The notes below the pieces were generated by a model. The model searched no databases. It was given only the letters and a program-made list of their open reading frames with translations, and was not told the DNA's origin. The position numbers were made by a program, and so were the translations under genes. Shown here one piece after another: positions 20,803 through 28,944 of a DNA stretch of 64,000 nucleotides. Source of the stretch: Effrenium voratum (Eukaryota > Sar > Dinophyceae > Suessiales > Symbiodiniaceae). The stretch is taken from assembly GCA_963377175.1 (NCBI GenBank), contig CAUJNA010002957.1:286001-350000 (forward strand), in the 5' to 3' direction. Every line of letters starts with the position of its first letter. The stretch's first letter is position 1.

Positions 20803-20825
20803 CCGAACTGCGTTGCCGCAGTCGG
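20803..20825 (-). repeat. Hairpin, 9-bp stem with one bulge, GCAA loop on coding strand
   Basis: CCG-A-ACTGCG/CGCAGT-CGG. It lies 8 nt upstream of the transposase-like ATG at 20794. Confidence 0.9.
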
Positions 20826-21015
20826 TGCAGCAGCTGCCCTACAACTTGAGCATGTTTCGACAGGCGTGATCAACGATTAACGAACTGTGCCACAACAGAA
20901 ACACTCAGGCAAAACGGACGAGCCCTTTTACCTCTGCGGGACTGTGTGCTTGAAGTGCGACCGCTTCCGAAGCCGTCAGCTGTACAAAGGCTTCGCAAGC
21001 AATGATTCCAAAAAC

Positions 21016-21038
21016 CTGACTGCGGCGACGCAGTTCAG
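21016..21038 (+). repeat. Hairpin, 9-bp stem with one bulge, GCGA loop
   Basis: CTGACTGCG pairs with CGCAGT-T-CAG. The stop codon of the 21035-23016 gene (21035-21037) lies inside its right arm. Confidence 0.9.
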
Positions 21039-23016
21039 TTTTTGACCTTTTCGAGGCCCAGGAACCAGTCCTTTACGTCAGCCAGCTCCTGCTTTGTGCA
21101 TGGATCATCAGTCCACCACTCAATGCCGTCGTTGAAGGTGACTTTAAGCCATTGTCCCCGGTAGTTGTACCAGCGTTGGCCCTTGGGGAATTTTGGCGCC
21201 CGTGGCAGCCGGCCAAACTGCGCGCCAATATATCCAGCAGCGACCCATTGTGTATAGGTGTAGGTCATCCTGTGCACCGGCGCGAGTCTCTTTGTCGCTT
21301 TCTGGCTTCCCCGAGTTCTGAAGGGCAGCCCAATCACTCGGGATCTCTTGAATCTGGTTCTCACGCGCGACCGCGTCTTCTGTTGTCGAGTCCTGGATAG
21401 CCCCGCCGCAATTCCACCATCCGGGTCAGGCATGTTGTCATAGATGCTTGTCGCAGTGACATAGGCCGTCTCCGCTGCTGTAATTTGTGTGTGGAACCAA
21501 TCGCCTGCCTCAGTGCCGAGCTTTGGGAACCCGGCGTCCTGCCACTGCCTCTCCAATCGCAGCAATTGTGCTCCTTGCCATCGACCTGACTCAAGCGGCA
21601 TCCACCACCACTCATCTTGGTCCGGGTGCTCATCTTGGTCCTTGTCCTTCTGTGACATTTTGTCATCCGGCTCCTCCTCATCATCCTCATCTGAGATTCC
21701 GCTCAGCTCAGAGTCAGAATCACGAACATTGACACGCTCAAGGGTCATTGTCAGGTGCTCCGCACGCTGGAGTTGTTGCTGCAGCCCGTCGTCATCCTCC
21801 TGCATGTCGTCAGCCGGCGACGTTGGCGAACAGTCGAACCAGGCCGGAACTTCTTCTTGCTCCTTGTCCATGTCAGTGTCAAGCTGCGTCGCCGCAGCTG
21901 ATTTTGGCATGGGCAAAAACGGAGTTGGGCTTGCCGGCTCCTGCTTGCACTCCTCCACCGGCAGCTGAGTGACAGTGGGCTCCTCCGGCTGCAGAGTTGG
22001 AGTTTCCTGCTCCATGCTCGGCGCCACAGTTGGCGTCGGCGCAAGGCTGCTTGGGGATCCGCCTCGCGGGCTGCGTGAGTGATCCAAGCAAGCGGTGAAC
22101 GCAGCAGCTCTTGCCTTCACGTTGGTGGGCTGAGGAGCCCAGGGGAAGCAGCAGCTCAAGGGTGTGAGATACTTCACCTTGTCATAGTCCATTTGAAAGA
22201 ACAAGTCCTTGCGTGGGACAGAGTCTTCTTCCCAGTGAGGGGTGTGGGCACAGTCGTGCCACCTGCTTGCTGCAATCTTTTCGTATACGGGCACCTCCAC
22301 GTGGCGCCCCTGCAACTCTTTCGGCAGCAGGCGGCATTGCGGCTGGAAATTCCGCGAGCGCGCCTCGCCCTGCTGCACCCGCATGTTATACCTCACGATC
22401 ACCTTCACTATCACGAGATCATCCGCATTCCACACCAATCAGTGCCACGATGCATGTTAAAAATCGTCCTGGGGGTGTGGCCCAGAAGCTGGAAGCCCAA
22501 AGCATAGAAGACATTGTTGCCGAAGACATTTGTCTTCCACGCGTAGTGGTCGAAGACGTGCTCCCAGTCTTCTGCTGTGTACCTTGGCGCACAAGGTCGG
22601 CAAGGCATGAACAGGCAAGACTACAACAACCAAGGACTAAACATTCAGGAATCATTACCAAACACAAATTTCTTGGCAAGGCGCACTCCGACTCCACGGC
22701 CTCCTCGGCCGTGATACTCGCGTGCCCCCAGCCCGGCGTCGTTATCTGACGCAGTCAGCTTTCCCTGTCTCAGGATTGCCGGGGCACATTCCCAGTACGT
22801 GCCGTGAACCACCAAGTGCAAGTGGATGCCATCTGCGTTTCCGCAGATGTCTTGAATACGACGCTGCCACTGCGCAGCGTGCTGTCTGTCCGACTGCAAG
22901 TAATCGAATTCGATGTGGCCAGAACTTTTGGAGGTCTCCTGGGGGAAATGGCGGCATTGGCCCAGAGAGTCGCAGACTCCGTGGACGTGCGCCCAGTGCC
23001 GCACCATCATCTCCAC
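21035..23016 (-). CDS. ADP-ribosyltransferase-like protein with acidic linker
   Basis: Near 22810-22750 the frame reads HLHLVVHGTYWECAPAILRQ, then GREYH-like glycine-rich sequence. The HGT motif followed by an ILxxG turn is typical of PARP/ART and Tpt1 folds, which bind NAD. After a probable short intron (about 22680-22590) comes YTAEDWEHVFDHYAWKTNVF, then FYALGFQLLGHTPRTIF. A frame change near 22420 leads to NADDLVIVKVIVRYNMRVQQ. The second half is a Pro/Glu-rich acidic linker, Gln-rich coil, then a C-terminal module WVAAGYIGAQFGRLPRAPKF and WYNYRGQWLKVTFNDGIEWW. No complete ART catalytic triad could be assigned. Two hairpins (21882, 22830) are in frame. Confidence 0.45.
21882..21899 (-). 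repeat. Hairpin, 7-bp stem, GCGA tetraloop on coding strand
   Basis: AGCTGCG/CGCAGCT; in frame, encoding AAATQ. Confidence 0.95.
22830..22849 (-). repeat. Hairpin, 8-bp stem, GAAA tetraloop on coding strand
   Basis: CATCTGCG/CGCAGATG; in frame, encoding ICGNADG just before the HGT motif. Confidence 0.95.
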
Positions 23017-23571
23017 CTATGCTGGGTCCTTTGCAAGGGGGTGGTTGCTCTGGCTCCTCCCCTGTTTTTCAAACTTTGGACGCTTGGTCAATCTCCCGAT
23101 GTTGTTCCTCAGGACATCATACGGGGCTTGCGCCAATGGAGTGGCCAACTCCAATGACTTTGTGCCAGCCACATGCGACAGCTTCAGGAGATTCGCCAGC
23201 ATCTCGCTCGCGATGAGGACCGACTTCAGCGGGATTCGTTCAATGCTTTCCAGTGCGCTGTGTGATGGCCGCTGTGTTGCCACAGCGGCTTGGTTCACTC
23301 TGTCCAGGAAGTCTGCAAGCGGAGTCCTGCAAAGGTCATAGAGGTCGCGATGACTCAGCATCGTGTTGACCTTCACCCACTTGTGCCCGGAATTCTGGTC
23401 GAGCGGCTTTGTTGAGACCCCATCCGCATTGGCCATCCCGTGTGGCAGGAGCTCGGGTTTGCCAATGCGTTGAGGGCCATGGACCTCTAGTGTATCGTGG
23501 CAGAAAGACGGCAAGACGAAGCCGAATTTGATGTGGTTTACGTTTCTCCGCTTGCCTTCCTGCAGGGGCAT
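23017..23571 (-). CDS. Unknown protein, 184 residues
   Basis: The frame starts MPLQEGKRRNVNHIKFGFVL and includes LDQNSGHKWVKVNTMLSHRD, LADFLDRVNQAAVATQ and LIASEMLANLLKLSHVAGTK. It ends directly where the ART-like frame opens (23016), so it may be the N-terminal part of that protein, joined by a short intron or frameshift. No family is recognised. Hairpin 23268-23289 is in frame, encoding AAVATQ. Confidence 0.5.
   Translation of the reverse strand: MPLQEGKRRNVNHIKFGFVLPSFCHDTLEVHGPQRIGKPELLPHGMANADGVSTKPLDQNSGHKWVKVNTMLSHRDLYDLCRTPLADFLDRVNQAAVATQRPSHSALESIERIPLKSVLIASEMLANLLKLSHVAGTKSLELATPLAQAPYDVLRNNIGRLTKRPKFEKQGRSQSNHPLAKDPA
23268..23289 (-). repeat. Hairpin, 9-bp stem, GCAA tetraloop on coding strand
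   Basis: GCCGCTGTG/CACAGCGGC, perfect. Confidence 0.95.
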
Positions 23572-23594
23572 TGCTTGAACAGTGTTTGCAATAG

Positions 23595-24062
23595 TTAGAA
23601 CAAACGTACAGGGACATGCAGCTTTTCACACGCCCCAACCCCATGCACTTTCCCAAACCGGTCCTGAAATTTCTGGTTTATCAGCGTCGTGTCTTTTGCC
23701 AGCGTGAAAAAGTGGCCCGTGACGCTGGAGTCCAGATGCAACCCAGCCTCTTCTCGCAGTTCCCTTAAGGCGGCATTCTTGGCCGCATCTTCCTGCCAGT
23801 TTCCACCATGCCTGTAGACAAGATCTGCTGAAACTATGCTTCCAGCAGGTGTAGCAAGAAACCCGCTGCACCTTCGGTGCGCCAAGACATGCCAGTCGAA
23901 ATTGACATTCATGAACAAGTATAGCGCCACACTGCCATACTCGTCGGAATGTCGCGGCATGTCCTGCTGTGTTGCCAAAGCAGTCTTCAATCTGCTTTGC
24001 CCTTGCTTGAAGCCAAGGCTGGCGCGCAAGCAGTGTGAGATGCAGTTGTGTTTCATGATCAC
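23595..24062 (-). CDS. Nudix hydrolase
   Basis: Nudix enzymes hydrolyse nucleoside diphosphates linked to another group, such as ADP-ribose. The box is seen as GGNWQED followed by AAKNAALRELREEAGL, about 23820-23760: G, five residues, D in place of E, seven residues, then RELREEAGL. Before it come SVALYLFMNVNFDWHVLAHR and the strand AGSIVSADLVYRHGG, as expected for the fold. After it comes HFFTLAKDTTLINQKFQDRF. The length, 155 residues, is normal. It lies upstream of the ART-like gene on the same strand, which suggests, but does not show, a role in ADP-ribose or nucleotide turnover. Substrate cannot be predicted. Confidence 0.75.
   Translation of the reverse strand: MIMKHNCISHCLRASLGFKQGQSRLKTALATQQDMPRHSDEYGSVALYLFMNVNFDWHVLAHRRCSGFLATPAGSIVSADLVYRHGGNWQEDAAKNAALRELREEAGLHLDSSVTGHFFTLAKDTTLINQKFQDRFGKVHGVGACEKLHVPVRLF
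23964..23983 (-). repeat. Hairpin, 8-bp stem with one mismatch, GCAA loop on coding strand
   Basis: CTGCTGTG pairs with CAAAGCAG; in the N-terminal part of the Nudix frame. Confidence 0.75.
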
Positions 24063-24477
24063 TGAACGGCAACAACATTTGAGAGCTGTTTTTTTCCACT
24101 AGCAGCCTGAGTAAGTAAGTTTGAACAACCAAGGCAAGGAGCTCCAACAAATAGATCATTCGACAGCAACTGTTCAACTGCGGTTGCAGAGCTGGTTCTA
24201 GATGCAGTTTTGTCAACAATGTGGTGCGCATGGAGTTGCGGAAGCTTTATGTTGAAGAGGCGAAGGGCAATTCCTGCTGTCGCCAACGACAACACAACCG
24301 AAAAAACAAAGTCGTGCAGTGTTACCAGATGCCTGCATACCCTACTCGAAAAGCTGCACAGCCAACCCAGGGCGGGCCCTTGCTCATGGATTGACAAAGC
24401 ATTGCGCTGCGTTTTTTTTCTGGCTGCAAAATGTGCGAAGAGACTGTTGCGGCAGCAATTCAAGTAAAACACTGGCA

Positions 24478-24497
24478 AGACTGCGTGGCCGCAGTTT
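24478..24497. repeat. Hairpin, 6-8-bp stem
   Basis: AGACTGCG/CGCAGTTT (one G-T pair) around TGGC, 44 nt past the stop at 24542. Confidence 0.85.
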
Positions 24498-24541
24498 GCG
24501 TCTAGCGATGCTCGAAGACTGTCTCCTTGGGCTGTCTGTGT

Positions 24542-25132
24542 CTAGCAATGCTTGATTGTCTCCTTGGACTCATTCTTCTGATTCAGCAGCTTAATAGTCA
24601 TCATCTCTATCTTGTTGACACGGCCTTGCACCCCTGTCAGCTCGTCCAAGATATCCTTAAGCACTTCCTCGGGCGGGAGCGGCGGCGGACTCAGCCACGG
24701 CGGCGGCGGGGAGGTGCTGGTCCACGCCGAGGATGCCTGCGATGATGGCGGCAAGCGATCATACACGGCGCCCACCCAGTTAGTACACATCGGCGGTTCG
24801 CAATTTTCGGACCGAACTTTGAAGGCCTCAGCCCTGGTGTAGCGCCAGCTGTGCTGCAGGCCAGCCTCAGCCTTTCCCTCCAGCAGGCACACGCAGCAAA
24901 TCACCTCAAAGTTCCAACCGCAAACCATCACACCGCTGTCTTTGAAGGCCTTCTTCTTGAACAACGGGGTCTTGCATGTCCATCCGCAGACATCGCACAC
25001 GGCCTGCCAGTCAGAATTCCACGGCATTGTCTGACTGACAGCTGCGTTTCCGCAGATGTTCCACAGATGTTCCTTAACAGCTGCGGCGGGCAATTCAACC
25101 ATCACGACATGAACACAGCATCCCTGACACAT
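24542..25132 (-). CDS. Zinc-ribbon protein with Pro-rich linker and C-terminal coil
   Basis: Four Cys pairs or near-pairs suggest a zinc ribbon: VCDVCGWTCKTP, then GWNFEVICCVCLLEGK. After it comes a Ser/Pro-rich linker and a predicted coil (EEVLKDILDELTGVQGRVNK, then MMTIKLLNQK). It may bind nucleic acid or act as an adaptor; the substrate is unknown. The hairpin at 25042-25055 is in frame and encodes ICGNAAV. The first Met (MCQGCCVHVVMVEL) is used as start without further support. Confidence 0.5.
   Translation of the reverse strand: MCQGCCVHVVMVELPAAAVKEHLWNICGNAAVSQTMPWNSDWQAVCDVCGWTCKTPLFKKKAFKDSGVMVCGWNFEVICCVCLLEGKAEAGLQHSWRYTRAEAFKVRSENCEPPMCTNWVGAVYDRLPPSSQASSAWTSTSPPPPWLSPPPLPPEEVLKDILDELTGVQGRVNKIEMMTIKLLNQKNESKETIKHC
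25042..25055 (-). repeat. Hairpin, CTGCG core, GAAA tetraloop on coding strand
   Basis: Five-bp core. The right arm runs into a direct duplication of CAGATGTTCC (25053 and 25065). Confidence 0.85.
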
Positions 25133-25310
25133 GTTTCAAATTGTTCACAGGCGCGCCCGAGCAAACGCAGGCACGAATCGAAGACTGCAGCTCTACCACC
25201 ATTAGCCTTGCGTAAGAGGGTCTTTTTCTTGTTCCGACCTTGCGCCCGAAACGTGTAAAGTCAAGACTAAGCTACTGTTGGAATTTGCAGAGGTGGTGGC
25301 CATTAACAAG

Positions 25311-25336
25311 AACCAACTGCGGGCACGCAGTTGGTT
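25311..25336. repeat. Hairpin, 11-bp perfect stem
   Basis: AACCAACTGCG/CGCAGTTGGTT around GGCA, between coding units. It shares ACCAA and TTGGT arms with the hairpin in the tRNA-like sequence. Confidence 0.95.
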
Positions 25337-25447
25337 TTCGCGGCAGCAGCGCTGCGTGGAACTCCGGCAGTATAAACATGGGACCAAGGGCATTCTGACT
25401 ATCTTCGGTTACCAGCACGGGTGCGAGGCGAGTGAGCCAGGCATGCG

Positions 25448-25759
25448 TCACCCGGCGCGCCTGGGGCGGCGGGTGCGAAGGGCCTCCTGTTCAGATGCAC
25501 TGCTGGAGGAGTCACAAAGCAAATCGGGCAATGCGGCCATGCCACGTATATACCACCGCAAGTTTGCATGCACCCACCACTCGGCAGCTTGTAGCGATGC
25601 TCGCTCGCCGAGGGTAAGGAAAGGCCATAAAGCTTCGGCCGCTGCGGGCGTGAGAAAATAAGTGCTCCCCCAAAGCGGCTGCGGCATCGATGCTGGGGGT
25701 GCCGGCGGCGTGTCGTCAGGCACGCTGTTGTGCATACACCAGTCTGACTGTTCCATCAT
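25448..25759 (-). CDS. Unknown short protein, 103 residues
   Basis: The frame begins MMEQSDWCMHNSVPDDTPPA, has a Pro-rich start and a segment YFLTPAAAEALWPFLTLGER, then AAEWWVHANLRWYIRGMAAL, and ends Arg-rich. No family is recognised. It could be an exon of a neighbouring gene. Confidence 0.35.
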   Translation of the reverse strand: MMEQSDWCMHNSVPDDTPPAPPASMPQPLWGSTYFLTPAAAEALWPFLTLGERASLQAAEWWVHANLRWYIRGMAALPDLLCDSSSSASEQEALRTRRPRRAG

Positions 25760-25935
25760 GGCTCCCCTAAAAAAAGGCCAGTTTGGACCAGAGCGCTCAA
25801 AGTAAATTGCACAAAAATCATGTCAAATTGACAAATATTGCCCCAGGTGCTCTTTTTCTTGCCTGCAAACAAGCATGCGGCAGCAAACACATCGTTTCTC
25901 AGGCTGCAGCAGCCCCTCAAGCTCAGCCCAAACAC

Positions 25936-25953
25936 TCACTGTGTTGCCGCAGT
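25936..25953 (-). repeat. Hairpin, 7-bp stem with one G-T pair, GCAA loop on coding strand
   Basis: CACTGTG/CGCAGTG. It overlaps the stop codon of the 25936-26652 gene. Confidence 0.9.
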
Positions 25954-26652
25954 GTGTTCGTATATGACATCTCGAAGCACCGGCTGCAAGTCCTGTATCA
26001 GGACATAGAGTATGGCCAGAAACACACACTCTGCGTCGTGGCCAGCGGCAAGACCGCCCCACACATCCAGGGCCTCGCTCACCTGCAACATTTGGTCATG
26101 GAGAGTGCGCAGCTCGTCAAGCTTAACCTTGTTCAGCTTCCCCTTCATCGGCCGCAGCATCTCGTACTCATCAAACATCCACCAGCCGTCCTTGTAGCGC
26201 ACATCAGTCACCGGTGTCTTGTGGCGGAAGAAGTGTTCAAGCACAGCGCATGTGGCGCAGCACTTGCTGATGATCTTGGAGTTCATCCGGTTGTCTTTGT
26301 GCAGAGGGCCCAGAGTCTCGCAGACCTTGATGAGCATCGAGAAAGGGATCTTGTCTGGTTGCCCGCAAGTGATTCGTTGGATGTCTTCCGCCAACTTGTA
26401 TAGGCAATGCCCCCGCAGAATGCCAGGCGAGCCCTCCTCCAAGTACCTGGATGCCATGGCTTCGCCAGCTTTGGTTACAAAGCTGGACATTTCAATAAGT
26501 TGAAGCCGAACCGAAGCTGAGCCAGTTGAACCGAATGGGCGGGCGGCGGGCGAAAACTCAATGAGCCGCACGCAACGCTGGCAGCAAAACAGACACGCTT
26601 TTCCTTGTGCTTTGTAAAACTCAGGAGTTGCCAAACTTCTCAGGCAAAGCAA
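25936..26652 (-). CDS. Unknown protein, about 238 residues
   Basis: The frame from 26652 contains FVTKAGEAMASRYLEEGSPG, CLYKLAEDIQRITCGQPDK, MLIKVCETLGPLHKDNRMNS, ISKCCATCAVLEHFFRHKTP and KVKLDELRTLHDQMLQVSEA. The likely functional start is MSSFVTKAGEAM near 26490. No family is recognised, but the sequence looks like a folded helical domain. It ends inside hairpin 25936-25953 (EHTAATQ then stop), and hairpin 26684-26703 precedes the frame. Confidence 0.55.
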   Translation of the reverse strand: MLCLRSLATPEFYKAQGKACLFCCQRCVRLIEFSPAARPFGSTGSASVRLQLIEMSSFVTKAGEAMASRYLEEGSPGILRGHCLYKLAEDIQRITCGQPDKIPFSMLIKVCETLGPLHKDNRMNSKIISKCCATCAVLEHFFRHKTPVTDVRYKDGWWMFDEYEMLRPMKGKLNKVKLDELRTLHDQMLQVSEALDVWGGLAAGHDAECVFLAILYVLIQDLQPVLRDVIYEHTAATQ

Positions 26653-26683
26653 AAACCTAAGCTGAGCCGGGCTCTCAGGGGAA

Positions 26684-26703
26684 AGGCTGCGTTTCCGCAG
26701 CCT
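26684..26703 (-). repeat. Hairpin, 8-bp stem, GAAA tetraloop on coding strand
   Basis: AGGCTGCG/CGCAGCCT, in the gap between the two right-most units of the block (26652 and 26719). Confidence 0.95.
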
Positions 26704-26718
26704 GTTCTAGATGCAAGT

Positions 26719-27210
26719 TCAGTCAGAGTTCAAGGGTAAACAGACAAGCTCACGCAAAGTCAAACAAGCATCGTCCAACAGCATCTCCAATGGTGTAAAC
26801 TGGCAGTCAATGTCGGCCAGTTCGTTCAAGAAGTGCAGAACCTGGGTCGACTCTTCCACAAAGGCCCGCTCGTCAGCAGTGACGCGTGGAAGTTGCGTTG
26901 GTCCTGGAGAGCCTGGAGAGCACAAATCCCGCACAAGAGGCTCCCTGGCCATATCATCAGAAGGCAATGGCGAAATCAGCGCGCGCTCCATACCAGCAAG
27001 AACGACTGCGAAAGGAAGCATCGCGGCTCTTCGCCCAGTTCTTTCCATGATCAACCGCCGCAGGACCCGGCTGCATTTCCTGACAATAATCTCGTCAATC
27101 TTCATTTCAATGACATGCAGCGCCACGCAATGCGCGAGCTCGTCAGCGTCAACCCCGTAAATGTCCATGGCAGCACGTGCGCCAAGTTTCACTGCATTCC
27201 ACCAAGACAC
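26719..27210 (-). CDS. Unknown protein, 163 residues, right end of block
   Basis: The frame begins MSWWNAVKLGARAAMDIYGV and contains DELAHCVALHVIEMKIDEII, VLRRLIMERTGRRAAML and LHFLNELADIDCQFTPLEML. It looks like a helical protein with no recognised family. Its first codons overlap the region where the plus-strand coding region 27187 begins, which marks the right edge of the minus-strand block. Confidence 0.45.
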   Translation of the reverse strand: MSWWNAVKLGARAAMDIYGVDADELAHCVALHVIEMKIDEIIVRKCSRVLRRLIMERTGRRAAMLPFAVVLAGMERALISPLPSDDMAREPLVRDLCSPGSPGPTQLPRVTADERAFVEESTQVLHFLNELADIDCQFTPLEMLLDDACLTLRELVCLPLNSD

Positions 27211-28813
27211 TCCGGTCGGGGAAGTCTACAAAGAGTTCATCAGTGATGAACCAACCAGGACCTCGTCGTCAAGGAGGTGGAGGAGCTCCGAGGAGTTTCT
27301 GACAACTGCAGAGTTCGAAAGGCATGATCGAAGAATTGCGAAATTCAGAGATCGAAGCTGGGGGAAGGTATTCACGTTGAGCGTGATCAAGGCTCCCAAG
27401 GTTGACTTCTACGGTCATGGCACAAGAGCCGACTACCAGAAGAATTGGGACCTTGGGCTGACCTACCAGAATGAGCTGCGCGCGTCGATGAAGAACCTGG
27501 CTATGCAATGAGAAGAGATGAAAGAGCTCACCAGCACAACCTTTTGCCTGGATGATCTGTGGGTCAACCCCCAGCGACATCTCTGACGCATGCATCGGGG
27601 CAATCAACTCACTCATGTGCGTTTCCTTCATCATGAGGAGGTTGCAGCCATGGGCCGGGGAAAGGCATGCTACGGATCAGTCGTACACAGTTTACTTCCG
27701 TCAGGACAAGTCCGAGCTGAAGGACCTCTATCGGGAGATCGAGGTCGCCAGGAACTTCCTGTGGTGCATCGACATGATCTACAAATCAACGCTGCCTGCG
27801 ATGAACATCAACTCCATCAGCTTGGCGCCACACGCGGCAGACAGGGCCGCTGAGAACCAAGATCGGCGCAAGTGGGTAAGCTGGCTGAAGGAGATTGAAA
27901 AGAAGGTGGAGAAGGACAACGTGGTTGACTTCGACCAGAACACCTACTGCACCGTTAACGAAGCCGACAGGGAATTGGAGAGGTACCCCGAGGACTTCGC
28001 GATTGGAGAGGAGCCGACGTGGTGGGTAATGGGTTCATCGAAGACGGAACCGCCGCAGAAGACGGAGCGACAGCAGAGGTCAGCGTCGAGCTCCGGGCAA
28101 AGGAAACAAACCTCTGGTGGGCCAGTCCCCCAGCAGGGAGCTTCAAGTGGGGGGTCGTATGCAAGCGATGCCGTCAAGATCGACAACGAGATCATCGACT
28201 CCATATTCCGCATGAACTCCGGTGGTGGTGATGACAGATGGACTATCATCAACCCAACTGCTGGGCTCGACACATACACCTCATTCGAAGGGGGTATTAC
28301 TCTGAGTGGCGCAACTGTCAGTGTGAAGTTCAACATAGACGCCAACACAGGGTACCCAATCATACAAACTGTATTTGGGCCGTGTCTCGCAGATGGGAAG
28401 AACGCGACATATTGGGAGTGTATGCTGAGATGCCTGGCGCAGAGAAGATCATTCTTTCCTATGTTAGAAAAGGGAACGCGGCATGGCTTCAGCTGTATGC
28501 TTTCATGTGTGCCCAAACAGGATGCTTGATTACTGGACGCCTTCCGGGCGCCAAAGCCATCAATGCGTTGATACAGGCAGAGAAGAACCCAGACAACGCA
28601 CCTGGACGGTTGACCCGGATCATCAAGGAGCAGAAAAGGGGCCCCATTGGTGGGGCAACGATTCGCGACATGATGATTCAGAAGAAGAGCTTCTTGGTCC
28701 TGGATTGGCCCCTGAGGGCTGTCAAAGCAAGGGAGCACGAAGACCTTCCAGATGATGGTCAACGAACAGGGATGGACAAACATCGAGGAGAGATCGTACT
28801 ACGGTTCGAGTGA
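27187..28813 (+). CDS. Unknown element-like protein, three frame segments
   Basis: Plus-strand coding-like sequence runs in shifting frames: 27187-27511 (SFTAFHQDTPVGEVYKEF, then SWGKVFTLSVIKAPKVDFYG), 27552-28450 (YTVYFRQDKSELKDLYREIE, then WIINP-type Ser/Gln-rich linker and YASDAVKIDNEIIDSIFRMN) and 28400-28813 (IILSYVRKGNAAWLQLYAFM, then RLTRIIKEQKRGPIGGATIR). The shifts suggest a decayed copy or introns. No family is recognised. It precedes the Tpt1-like gene on the same strand and probably belongs to the same element. Confidence 0.4.
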
Positions 28814-28944
28814 GCAAGTCTCCTCGTCCGCAGATACGATGAACATCATCTCCCGATTGCAGAAACTGGAGAAGCTTGAGACATGGATGACTCACCTGTG
28901 TCGGTGCACATTGGATGTCGCTCTATGACTGGGTGTGCATGAGG

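Noticed and set aside
22861..22880. Palindrome ACGCTGC...GCAGCGT with 6-nt loop
   Set aside because: Lacks the core order and loop size of the family; probably chance in GC-rich coding sequence.
24059..24478. 139-residue minus-strand frame upstream of the Nudix gene
   Set aside because: Composition is not clearly protein-like and it overlaps the Nudix start; it may be intron or leader.
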